This document shows positions 54,652-64,000 of a DNA stretch of 64,000 nt, piece by piece. Each line of letters opens with the position of its first letter. Positions within the stretch are counted from its first letter, which is position 1. Made by a program: the position numbers and the translations under genes. This DNA is from Piezodorus guildinii (taxonomy: Eukaryota > Arthropoda > Insecta > Hemiptera > Pentatomidae), in assembly GCA_023052935.1 (NCBI GenBank), contig CM041293.1, positions 55,106,725-55,170,724 of the forward strand. Direction: 5' to 3'. The notes beneath the pieces were generated by a model. It made no database searches and was not told the DNA's origin. It saw only the letters and a list, made by a program, of their open reading frames with translations.

Positions 54652-55436
54652 AAACAAAAGGCTAAATTTAGAAAATAACATTTTTCTAATTTTCGCCCGG
54701 TTTATTTTACATCCTTTTTTATGTTCTCCCGATTCTTCACAATTTCAGGTCTCTGCAATGATATTTACATGTTGCTGTGAGAATTGTCTCTTTTCAAATC
54801 GGAATGATATGGAACTTGATGAATATTATTCAATAGGCTTTAAATATTTATGTTGTTTTTCAATTACTTTTTTCAACATTAATTATATCATATTTTAAAT
54901 GATTAATAATGTTTTTTTTTTTTTTTTACTGGCACTATGCCTTGTGCGCAATACTTGCATATTTGGGATACCGCTTACATAACCATTATTTATTATTTCT
55001 TTAATTACTGTCGTTTTAATGAAGGATAGCTATCGAAGAAATTAGCCTATTAAATTTGTATAGTTGTCTTCAACCAGTTTAAATTTTCTTAATTAAATAA
55101 ATCGCTAATACAGCTTTTAAATTTTCTAAGGATTCATTGCTCAATTTTTAATTTTCGGTGATTATTTTAACATGAAGTTTAATTGATGATAAAGCCACGT
55201 TCAATGGAATTATTTTTCAGAAATTAAAAATATTAATTAAAATTCCTAATGATTAGAGTTTATATAATGAGATATTCCTATCTATTTTCGGTACAATACG
55301 GAACGGTGAAAACTAAAAACCTTTTAATTAATTGTATTTTAATTTTTATATTTCATATGTAAGTTGCAAAATTTGCTTTCATAGAAGATTTGAGTCTATT
55401 TTTATGCAATAATAAAATATAATTAATACAAAGAAA
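54652..55436. other. Unassigned AT-rich DNA
   Basis: No recognised element; the 54641-54898 frame begins in family A and is not a gene. Confidence 0.45.
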
Positions 55437-55562
55437 ATTATAGGTGGAATAAATAGGATCGGTGATTTTTTGAAATTTTTCAAGTTTGTGAGCCATCATC
55501 AGGGCATTACTGAGCCATGTCCAAGCATAAACTCGGAGTTCCTGATTATTCCACCTATAATA
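55437..55562. mobile_element. 126-bp element with inverted ends and hammerhead-like motif
   Basis: Ends ATTATAGGTGGAAT (55437-55450) and ATTCCACCTATAAT (55548-55561) are inverted copies. The minus strand inside has CTGATGATGGCTCACAAACT then TGAAAAATTTC, i.e. CTGATGA with a later GAAA but without a clean stem. Possibly a short family B relative. Confidence 0.6.
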
Positions 55563-56073
55563 GTTTCTACAGTCGACTATACGTCCTCAATATAATGCAA
55601 ATAAAAGTCTATATCTGTTTGTATTTGTTAAAAGAAATGATATTTTAATTTACTTACGGTTAATTTAGACAATAACCCTGTTTTAATTAATACTACGAAT
55701 ATTGCTTATGGGGTGGGATCAGTTTATTCTCAATTTCAGAAAATACTTTTAATCGTGGAATGCCAAATTTCCCATACAGTCTATACAATTTTTCTTCTCA
55801 AATTAATTCACTAGATCTTCATCCTTCTATTGTTGTTTACGTATTTGAAGAGGTTTCGTGATTTTTCATTTTACTAACACAATTTTACCAGAAGCCCATG
55901 TAAAGTTCGACATCCCCCATCTTTCTTTTTTCATAGTTCAGTAATTTTCCATTTGGGTAAAGAACCTATGTCAAATCGAATTACCCTACCTAGCCCTTGT
56001 ACGCAAAAACACATATCTTTATACATTTTTAAGATCACTCCTTAAAACTGTCCTTGAATAATAATATTTGGCC
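55563..56073. other. Unassigned AT-rich DNA
   Basis: Nothing recognised. Confidence 0.5.
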
Positions 56074-56725
56074 ATACGGACTGGAATGTTCAATGCCGAA
56101 ACCACTAAATACTGCCTACACAGATTCGTCCAAAGATAACCTTTCAAGTTCAAGCCCCCGATATCAGACGACGCTTCGCCCGAACTCTCGGACGCTTACC
56201 AGTCAGTTCAGCGAATACTAACTTTTTCAGAATTCGTTCTTTACTAAGCAACTTTACACGCCTATTTGAGTCTCCTCTATGCTATAAACTCAATTATACT
56301 CAGAGGATACAAGCTCCGCAATTCCGCGTTGTGCCACCTGAATTCCAGAGTGGTCTATTTTCTCTTTGGACCAAATATTTGACGTAGTACCTTATATCCG
56401 AAAAACCTTAAGGTGTTGTTCATAGTTAAAGTAACCGGCCTTGTTTCTACATTTTTGAGAACAGTCGGAAGAATAATAGTTTTATAAAAAAATAAAATAA
56501 AACCTTCAAGTTTCTAGACCGAATTCCCCAGGCTTGGTAATTTCGCAACGGAATAGTAGCACTCGTCTGCCTGACTCTATTCCCTTCCGGATTTCGTTGT
56601 TTCTTGTCATTGAACCAAAATATTTAAATTGCCCTACATGTTTAAACGCATCTCCTGATATATCAATATCACGTTTCTGCTACTTATCACATATTATGCA
56701 ATTTTCATGGAAATGCCTTTAGTGC
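56074..56725 (-). pseudogene. LINE family 1, long decayed copy
   Basis: Minus strand, from ISGDAFKHVGQFKYFGSMTR (about 56600-56680) through KTIILPTVLK, VLRQIFGPKR, NAELRSLYPLSIIEFIA, RRLK and KVSIR to LNLKGYLWTNLCRQ and YLVVSALNIPV. Several stops and a deletion. The (TTA)n tail is only ATTATTATTC. Confidence 0.78.
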
Positions 56726-57284
56726 TCCCAGAATGATCCTACTAACAGTCATAAGTTTGATTTATCGAGTTTATGGTCACCATTTCTCGTTTGAAGGATG
56801 TAAAATTTCTTGTCAGATTTTCCGAATAGTTGTCATTTGTATAAGATAGAATATTTACTTCTTAAATTATTGAAGCTTTAAACAGCTATCAGCATGTTTC
56901 GTTATAGCTCTTTACCGAACAATGAAAGAAATTTAATGAAATTCGCCGTGGATTTGTTCCTACATAAATTCCTAATTATCTGAGGATTGCTCATGTTCCA
57001 AAATGATGACTGTTGCCAGCTGCAGCCAGTATGGTCCTGCTGAACGTTGTCATTTCCTGGTCAGAAGAAAGGAAGTGGGAAAGCACTAAAAGGGTAGGTC
57101 CCTTGAGCGCTTCTAGGAAAGGCCTTTCTTCTGAGTCCACCCTCCTCTATAACACCATTTGATAGTTCCGGTCCCAAACAGCAAGTGTGGAAAAATATAG
57201 GTTTGATTATATCCTATATTTAATTTAATTTTTTTTAACCCTATCTGACTTGTTTATATAAACAGTATTAATATATTACTTCAA
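56726..57284. other. Unassigned DNA
   Basis: 57000-57170 is less AT-rich but no domain-bearing frame was found. Confidence 0.45.
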
Positions 57285-57905
57285 TTTATTTTATTTTTTT
57301 GCCTCTACCCCAGAGGTTCATTGGCATCTTATGAAAATTAAACTATATTATAATGTTTCGTTTCTTTGAGAAACTTGAACAGTTTCATTGGTGATTCTTC
57401 GTTGTCTTCTAAAATTTTCGCTATAGTCTCCGGTAAGTCTAATTTTCGTCGACTTGGTTCTATTAGGGTATACTCTAGTAGGACATGTTTTAACTGATTG
57501 TAACGTGTTGATGCAATGTTCACGTGTTGGAGCCTCCAGACCTCTGAGGAGATAACTATGAGTGAATTTACAGTGTCCTATTCGAAATCAGCATAATATA
57601 GTTTGTTCCCTGTTTGATTTTCTTGAGCTGGTGGTCCAGTTTTTACAATCTTTGTTTGATTTATTTCCCGAAATTCCGCATTGGGCTGGGATCAAGGTGA
57701 AGACTTCATTCAATCCTTTCATTTTCGCTTCCCACCATGTGTTTAATATTTTCCGTGTTGTGGAGTCAATCCGATGTGGACTGTCTATGGCTTCTTGAAC
57801 GCTCTTTTGCGGTTTGCGGCAATTACCCAATTTCTTGCTCAGGGACTTTGTACTCAATGAAGAATCTTCAAGATAGCTGTAATTTCTCTTGTGTAGACAG
57901 AGCAT
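57285..57905 (-). pseudogene. LINE with RNase H tail, C-terminal part
   Basis: On the minus strand, QEAIDSPHRIDSTTRKILNT and VFTLIPAQCGISGNKSNKDC are the end of an RNase H domain (normally HCGISGNExAD; the catalytic Asp appears lost). Then, in another frame, RIGHCKFTHSYLLRGLEAP is the conserved step before the zinc knuckle, whose cysteines are damaged. The terminal part is HVNIASTRYNQLKHVLLEYT, then LIEPSRRKLDLPETIAKILE and FKFLKETKHYNIV (57338-57523 open). The 3' untranslated region has GAACCTCTGGGGTAGAGGCA and an A-rich AATAAAATAAA tail. Same general type as 52690-53640 but a different family. Confidence 0.83.
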
Positions 57906-58057
57906 TCCTCTGGTAAGTGGAACAAATTTTTGTCATCACAAAACCATCGTTTATAGTCATGGCGCAGCCTACATTGTTTTCCATTTTGGAAGCGTCAGTG
58001 TATATCACTTTAAAAGTGTTATGTCGTTCTTATAGTTCTATGAACGAATTCAGTTCT

Positions 58058-58448
58058 ATGAATGAAAAAGTTGCTGTAACATCGCGGGCGTGTAATTGTC
58101 TTAATATGAAATTTCAGTTTCGTACACTTTTTTAGTTCTTGCGCAAGACTTACCTCCACACACACTCACAAGCTTTTTGCGGGATTTGGTACTCAGTGGA
58201 CCCCAAAACGTGTATTGCCGGTGAAAACTTTTTCGAAAAATTCGATCGCAATGCTTGCCCTTACTATATATTTCATTTATAGTTAAGTGAAAGCAATAGT
58301 AACATATATGATAATAATAAATAGATTATTAATAAACGCATGTTCTGTTGAATTCAATTTAATAGTTCCATAGCAATTATTTATCTTTAAATCATTTGAA
58401 AATTCTGAAATAAATAAGTTAAAGTCGTGCCTTGCGCGCATCCGATTT
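58058..58448 (+). mobile_element. Family A, right-hand end with inverted tip
   Basis: 58058-58300 is the usual 3' segment (GTTGCTGTAACATCGCGGGC, CCCCAAAACGTGTATTGCCG, TATATATTTCATTTATAG). 58300-58448 then runs into the reversed terminal repeat, ending CTTGCGCGCATCCGATTTTT. This is the third copy showing the complete right end (with 21538-22712 and 32729-34310). Confidence 0.82.
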
Positions 58449-58987
58449 TTTTATTTGTACAAGTGGAATGATTAAGTTCTATTCGCCGTTATACTAATTG
58501 CCAAAGTAGAATAAAAAAAAAAATCATTTTTGTGACTTGAAATTATTGTTTTCGTATTGTTAATAGAAATATCATATAATACGAATATGTTTTTAATAAT
58601 ACTGTTTTTTTATCTTCGTTTGTTTAATTCAGGATCCGCTGGTAGAGTATATTTCACTCTAAGCAAATAATGCACAATAAGTATGGCATTTAATTACATT
58701 TTCTATATAACCCAGGATGACAAAAATAATAAATAAAGAATAAGTATGCGCTTATATTTACTCAAAAATCAATGTTTTACATTTTATAAACAATTAATGA
58801 TACAGTACGCTAATAAGCCAATTGATTTGATCTGAGAATATGTTTTTCTCCCTAAATATGGTATGAATGCTTCTTTTTTTTTCAAAACAAAAGTCTTATT
58901 AAGTTATTTTGTTTTGTTTTTCTATTATATTAAAATTAAATATATTTTTTTTGGCCATTTTCGCCGATATAATACTACCAGACGTTA
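58449..58987. other. Unassigned AT-rich DNA
   Basis: No recognised element. Confidence 0.5.
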
Positions 58988-59740
58988 ACAACTGAAACCT
59001 ATACAACTAGATACAAGTGCGTTAATAAAATCCGTAAATAGGTAGATCGAAATAAATACGGATAAGATATATATATATATATACTATATATATATATATA
59101 TAATATATATATTATATATATTATATATATAATAAATAGAAGTGGAAAAATTGACAATCTTGGTGGGGTGACGTTAATATATGAGGACTTACAAACACGC
59201 AGATCAATTTAAGTATTTATGTTAAATGATAACAAAAAAACGAAATCCAGGAGGAAATGAAAACGGGAGGTGGGTGATATTATTTAATTGCGAAGTTTCT
59301 TATATTGCGGCTTTTATCTATAAACATAATGATTAGAATTTATGAAACTACTATTCTTCCGACAGTACTTTACGGATGTAAAACGTGGCCGCTTACTTTG
59401 AACGATGAACAACTCCTTAAGGTTTTCTAAAATAAGGTACTGTTTAAAATATTTGGTCCATAGAGATGATGGCACTGGAGAATTCAGAAGGTTGCACAAA
59501 ACGGAGTTGCGGAGATTGTAATCTGTGTTAGAATTGAGTTGATAGCAACGTGTAAAGTTGTTGGCCCTTGTGAAGAACTAATACCTAAAAAGTTGGCATT
59601 CGCCGAACCGATCGGCAGGCCTCAGAAAGGTATGCCGAAGTGTTGATGGGAAGATTTTGTCGAGTTTGAGCTCGGGGGCCTAGGCTAGAACGATGATGGT
59701 TGGATAAATACTCGTAGGTAGATCTGTTATTATTATTATG
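58988..59740 (+). pseudogene. LINE family 1 copy with TA expansion
   Basis: Begins ACAACTGAAACCTATACAAC like the other long copies. A (TA)n block (59068-59132) lies where others encode TDKTKYM. It continues with TATTCTTCCGACAGTACTTT, GTAAAACGTGGCCGCTTACT, GTACTGTTTAAAATATTTGG and GATCGGCAGGCCTCAGAAAG to a worn (TTA)n end. No usable frame. Confidence 0.8.
59068..59132. repeat. (TA)n-rich microsatellite
   Basis: TA/AT repeats with a few interruptions, inside the LINE copy. Confidence 0.9.
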
Positions 59741-60289
59741 TCCATTTGAGTTCTGAAGAATGACGAGTTTAATTAAATTGTGTTATACGTTTTTTTTACC
59801 AATCGAAAATCTTGTCCGAAGTTGGATTGTTTCAATGTTTGAGAGCGAAACCTTATGGTTGTGATGTTACTAGGGTGTTGTGGGTTGCAGCATGAGGTTT
59901 TACTTGTTAATATATCGAAATGAATTATTGAAGAATAGGCGATGTGAAATTTTAATTGAATTTTTAGCAAAATACAAGGTATAAAATAATTGTATTGATG
60001 AGAACTAATAATCATTTCATTCAAACTCTCTACGTATTCCAATTAGAATTTCACAGTGTCGATCATTACCAACTACTAAATGAATAAGGGAGATATTTCA
60101 ATAATAACCTCAATTTCATCATATTCGAATGGACCCAATTACCGGCAATAACTAATAATAATATTACCTTTCAATTGATAAACGTTTAAGGGAATTTCGT
60201 TTCATACATTGCATCTCATAAATATCTCGTCATATCGTGGAAGCAGATAGAAGACATCAAGTCAATAATAGACAGCAATAAGGTTTTTT
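59741..60289. other. Unassigned AT-rich DNA
   Basis: An 89-codon minus-strand frame (59773-60042) has no recognised domain. Confidence 0.45.
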
Positions 60290-61001
60290 TTTTCTATGCT
60301 GGCAAGGGGTTACACCGCGACCAGTCGGTCTATAGAATCATACGGTGGTAGATTTAAAACATGAGTTTTGTTGCAAAAGCAAATTTCAAAAGGTTGTTAG
60401 GATTAAAAAGTTTGTTGTTTATAGTATGTTCTAGGCGGACTTCACCAAATTGAATGAATCTTAACTTAAGCTAGCCTGTCACAGTGACAGACTATATGGA
60501 ACGATGTTTCGTCCTCCTTTCTACTTAGTCTGCATAAAGGGGTGTTAGAGATACCAAATTTAAACATGTGGTAATTAAGTTTGCCGTGTCTTGTTTTGAT
60601 AGCAGTTAAGGTTTTTTTTAGGCATGACCTACTTATACCAAGTAGACACTTCCTTCTGCTTTAAGTCCTTTATTTAACCAAAGTTGTTTAATTTTAATCT
60701 AGTAGGATTGATTTATATTCTTAAAGGCAGAATATAAGCTAAGTCCACATAGAGGTTCTGGTGTGATGGGAATTATTGCTGATCCCTTCCTAGCTAGTTC
60801 ATCAGTTTTTTCGTTTCCACTGAAACCAGTGTGTCCAGGTACCCATTTGATGCTAACGATATTGTTCCTAGCAAGATTGTTTAGGGTCAGATTGCATGCC
60901 TCAACGAATTTTGAGGTAGTTGTGTAATTGTTCAAGGCCCCAAGTGCCGCCTGACTACCAGTATAGATATATAACTTTTTAGCCACTAGTATTTTCAGCA
61001 C
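60290..61001 (-). pseudogene. LINE RNase H domain and C-terminal tail
   Basis: Open part 60699-61001 (100 residues): YIYTGSQAALGALNNYTTTS, then FVEACNLTLNNLARNNIVSI and KWVPGHTGFSGNEKTDELAR. These are the third and fourth acidic motifs of RNase H. The third is normally TDSQAAL; here Asp is Gly, which should abolish activity. The final Asp in NEKTDELA is kept. After a frame break the minus strand reads LTAIKTRHGKLNYHMFKFGI, then SNTPLCRLSRKEDETSFHIV and CHCDRLA, a C-x8-H-x3-C-type knuckle. The first two RNase H motifs and the reverse transcriptase upstream are absent. Confidence 0.87.
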
Positions 61002-61286
61002 ATAGGCCCAATAAGTTCATTTTTCTCATATATTAAATATTGGGTCGTAAAATAAGTTTGATGCGTCTTTCAATACCTCAATTTAATCCTCTATGTCTTT
61101 ATAAAATCATGTTTACCTGGTCAATAATGTTCACATATTCTAATGAATAATTCGTTAAGGTGCTTTTATGCATCAGTTTCAACTGAAATTCCTTATCTTT
61201 AAGCGGTATTTTTCTTCATTGAAATAAAAGATAAAATAATTCATATTCGTCATTCAATGTATTTTTATTTCCGAAAAAAAATCCGC
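61002..61286. other. Unassigned AT-rich DNA
   Basis: Nothing recognised. Confidence 0.5.
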
Positions 61287-61440
61287 TGCATAGAAGGTTT
61301 GCAAAATTTGCAGTGTGTATGGCGATGATACTTCAGGAGATTTCACCGTCCGTAAGTGGTTTGCTCGGTTCAGAATTTGACTTGGTCGTCCTTTAACTTT
61401 CGATGATGACCAAATTCCAGAAATTACCTGAAAGATGGTA
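61287..61440 (+). pseudogene. Mariner transposase fragment, second subfamily
   Basis: Reads VYGDDTSGDFTVRKWFARFR, I, stop, LGRPLTFDDDQIPEIT. VRKWFARF ends the first helix-turn-helix and GRPLTFDDDQI is the linker of a mariner transposase. It differs clearly from the INERTIRRWFAKFSAGD type at 11.9 and 25.2 kb, so a second mariner lineage is present. No terminal repeats were found; very short remnant. Confidence 0.75.
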
Positions 61441-62269
61441 TGTATTTGATCAGAATGGGTAATACGTAATTTACTAGAAAGATTTACAAGAATCTTAAGT
61501 TTTTATTGAAATCACCAATAAAAATTTCTACGAACTATTTTCATGACAAAATACGTTGAGTGATGAAGTATTTTAGTTGTTTCTTTAACCCCTTGTGGAG
61601 CATCTGTTGATGTAAGAGATACTTTCATTTTTATTTTGTTAGAAAAAAATCATTCCTTGCTTAAGTTCTCTTTAACACGTGAATTAATATTCATTACTAG
61701 AGGCTTTTATAGGAATATCGTTCGTATGTGGCGCGTTATTTTCCTTGAAATACTACAAGGTCTTCAAAAGAAAAAAGCATTTGTGATCTAATGCATGAGT
61801 TTAGTCGTTGTTAGTAAATTCGTGGTGGTATTATATTTCAAAATATCAGGTTTATTGTATTGTTGGTTATATTGGAGAAAACTATTCAGGAAATTCCTGA
61901 GGCGATAGTTATTTCCTGTGAGCTGATGACCTTTAGATCCATTTGAATTAAGATTACTTTCCAATAGCGCCAAGGAGATTCAGTGTATGTGTTTCTTCTT
62001 GACTGTGTGTGTATATGTTTCATATATATATTAACCCTTAATACTAGTTTAATTCAGAAATACCCCAGAACTCTCATATTGCATTTAATAAATCATTTAT
62101 TTTTACAATTCCTGTTGAATTTTTTTTTTTGTTTATATATAAAATTTTAATTATACATCTCTTGTTTATTTATAGTAATTCACATTACATTTATGTGCGA
62201 ATTGATCATGCATTGATCATATATTTACGCTAACGTAATTAATTGAAAAAGAAAAAACCTGTGACTGAG
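61441..62269. other. Unassigned AT-rich DNA
   Basis: No recognised element or frame. Confidence 0.5.
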
Positions 62270-63235
62270 AGAAAGCATGGTTTTTATAGATTTGCAGAAA
62301 GCCTGTGATGCGTTTCCATTGTGCAGACTATGGGAATCCCTATAAAACATAGGGATAAGAAATTATTTAATTAATACCATCAAAAGTTTGTATAATGGTG
62401 CTTGAACGAGGATAAATGAGAAATATGCAAAGAAACCGCTTCCGAATCACTTAAGTGCTCTAACAAGGGTGGTCTCTATCTCCACTGATGTTCAATCTCT
62501 TGTTTAAGAGGTTCTAAAACAATGTAACAAGAAATACCCGGGGATGGGAATGATGATAACCAAGAAATACTTTTATACCCTGCATTTTGCAGTCGACCAG
62601 GTAATAATAGCTAACAACAATGAAGATGCCAACTACATGCTATGGAAGCTCCTGGAGAAGTACAGAGTATGGGGCCTGGAAGTAAATGAAGAACACACCA
62701 AATATATGGCATTTAATGGGAAATTAGGTGCCTTACCCCTAGAAATTTGGGAATTACAAAGGATAAATGTGTTTAAATATCTTGGCAGATAGGTAACTGA
62801 AGCCGGCAGCTCTTCCAAGGACATCATGGAAAAAATTCAAAGACGATGGCGGGTAACGGATCGGACCTAGAACTCTATTCAGGAAAAGTCACGAAATTAT
62901 AGAGCTTGTGTTTCGACCTCAGAAACTTCTACAGCAAAAAGAATCTATCCACCAAAGCCAAAATCATCAAACCCTTGATACTCTATGGTACAGTGACCTT
63001 CTGTCTCCCCAGCATAGAATAGCTTTTAAGGTAGAAAGAAAAGTACTTAGGAAAATCTATGGGCCCAAAAAGACCTCCCAAGGATACAGGCTAATGTCCA
63101 ACAATGAAATATACGCTGACAACAAAAGCCTGGAGACCTATCTCAGGGTAAGAAGAATTAAATTCTATGGAAACATGATGAGGATGAGTCCTGAGAGATT
63201 AAACCGGTAAATCTTCCTTCGATTCCACCAGTGCA
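62270..63235 (+). pseudogene. Reverse transcriptase of another LINE family, decayed
   Basis: ESMVFIDLQKACDAFPLCRL begins the palm (first catalytic Asp in FIDLQKA); YLINTIKSLYNGA follows. The open part 62544-62792 has YTLHFAVDQVIIANNNEDAN, where the expected FADDQ is FAVDQ: one catalytic Asp is replaced by Val. Then KYRVWGLEVNEEHTKYMAFN and NVFKYLGR. After frame breaks STKAKIIKPLILYGTVTFCL, and from 62986 ERKVLRKIYGPKKTSQGYRL then LETYLRVRRIKFYGNMMRMS. The last part resembles the family 1 tail in layout but not sequence. Both the 5' half and the 3' end are missing. Confidence 0.85.
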
Positions 63236-63308
63236 AAATACAACTGTTTTTTTTCCCAACCGATTAGGGTTGACATGTATTCAGCTGGACTGAAGGATTA
63301 GACTCTTA

Positions 63309-63500
63309 GGCCCGGTTGCACCAACAGCCTGTGTTAAAGTTAACTTTTGCTGTTAACTAACCCGGGTTAAAAGCTAATCATGATTAAAGTTTTTGTCCAG
63401 TTGCACCCACAAATTTTTAATTCGAGTTAGTTAACATGGGTTAGCGCGGGACGTCATCATATTCGTGACGTATTTAACAACTCCAAACCCTCTAGACAGA
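63309..63500. mobile_element. MITE end of the GGCCCGGTTGCACC type
   Basis: GGCCCGGTTGCACCAACAGC is followed by repeated GTTAAC/GTTAAA words and a second AGTTGCACCCAC at 63402. Short non-autonomous DNA elements with this kind of end and internal GTTAA words are common in insects. The right end was not found, so it may be truncated. Confidence 0.6.
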
Positions 63501-63562
63501 GACAGTTAGCTTATATTGAAATGATTGTTTTACTCTGCCGATTAATATATATTAATACAATA

Positions 63563-63593
63563 ATGGATATAATTAGTTGACCGTTGAGAATTA
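63563..63593 (-). mobile_element. Family B terminal fragment
   Basis: The minus strand contains TAATTCTCAACGGTCAACTA then ATT, identical over 23 nt to 947-969 in the 165-bp element. Confidence 0.7.
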
Positions 63594-64000
63594 ATAATGA
63601 AACATTTTAAGATCTATTGAATATCAAGGAAGCTGGATTGTATAGTGAAACCAGACAGACAATGAGTATCTAAATGGAATAAAAACTATAGTATATAAAA
63701 TGTTATTAGATGTATTCGAAAAAAATAATAAATTAAATCAAGTACAATGAAATTAAAAATGAACCCAGGACAAAAAACCTTAACGTTAATAACAATAAAT
63801 TGATCAATAATAAACCAAAAATTGATGACAATAAATAGTAAAACCTAAATAAAAAAACTATAACAGATCTTTACCAGAATGAAAATAATAAAAAAACAAT
63901 TATAGGTAATATCAATAATGCGATAAATATAGACATGATAAGTGGAAGAAATAGAAATATATACCATAATCAAAAAATGCAATTTATACCTCATCTATCC
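63594..64000. other. Unassigned A-rich DNA
   Basis: Very A-rich on the plus strand (many AATAAA words), no recognised element. Confidence 0.5.

Noticed and set aside
60250..60480. Possible host exon downstream of the RNase H fragment
   Set aside because: The sequence is explained as the decayed C terminus and 3' side of the LINE on the minus strand.

Overview
The window looks like AT-rich, intergenic, repeat-saturated DNA from an animal nucleus, most likely an insect. That rests on what is present: mariner and Tc1-type DNA transposons, several Jockey-like and other non-LTR retrotransposons (LINEs), a Helitron end, a tRNA-derived SINE, many poly(A)/poly(T) and (TA)n runs, and no operons, ribosome-binding sites or long intact genes. 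My guess is a hemipteran, but nothing here proves it. I found no convincing host gene; every reading frame with a recognisable domain belongs to a mobile element, and nearly all are 5'-truncated, frameshifted or missing catalytic residues.

The dominant repeat, called family A here, is a long-terminal-inverted-repeat element of about 0.8-1.1 kb. Its ends read AATCTGGTGCGCGCAACACA, then ACTTTCACTTACC. There are some 20 whole or partial copies (for example 305-1300, 4558-5790, 21538-22712, 26325-27365, 32729-34310, 37219-38106, 53827-54651). The second main component is LINE family 1, whose 3' end carries a (TTA)n tail. About ten 5'-truncated copies are scattered through the window (2097-2400, 2533-3264, 9050-9690, 29826-30563, 31080-31440, 40371-41240, 47346-47822, 51925-52240, 56074-56725, 58988-59740), several with clear target-site duplications (TSDs).

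Layout. 0-10 kb: family A with a short nested insertion, two LINE-1 copies with TSDs, a tandem family A array, a C-terminal LINE insertion with a 15-nt TSD (6164-7291). 10-20 kb: a 236-bp foldback, an internally deleted mariner, Jockey-like reverse transcriptase remains, Helitron-like ends. 20-30 kb: family A, a hairpin element, a ~160-bp tandem array, a second deleted mariner. 30-42 kb: LINE-1 copies, a family A copy holding three nested insertions, a Helitron helicase end, a Tc1-type MITE and a 632-bp insertion with a 23-nt TSD. 42-52 kb: a collapsed Jockey-like LINE, a tRNA-SINE, a 3.3-kb diverged tandem array, a 209-bp palindrome. 52-64 kb: RNase H-type LINE ends, more family A and LINE-1, a third mariner remnant and a MITE end.

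The most interesting signal is a set of short elements (family B) sharing CTGANGA - stem-loop - GAAA, which resembles the core of a hammerhead ribozyme. Two copies (818-982 and 34104-34247) sit inside family A and are each flanked by a perfect 13-nt TSD. Similar motifs occur in quite different elements at 10301-10536, 23085-23240, 36190-36245, 40521-41152, 48661-48887 and 55437-55562.
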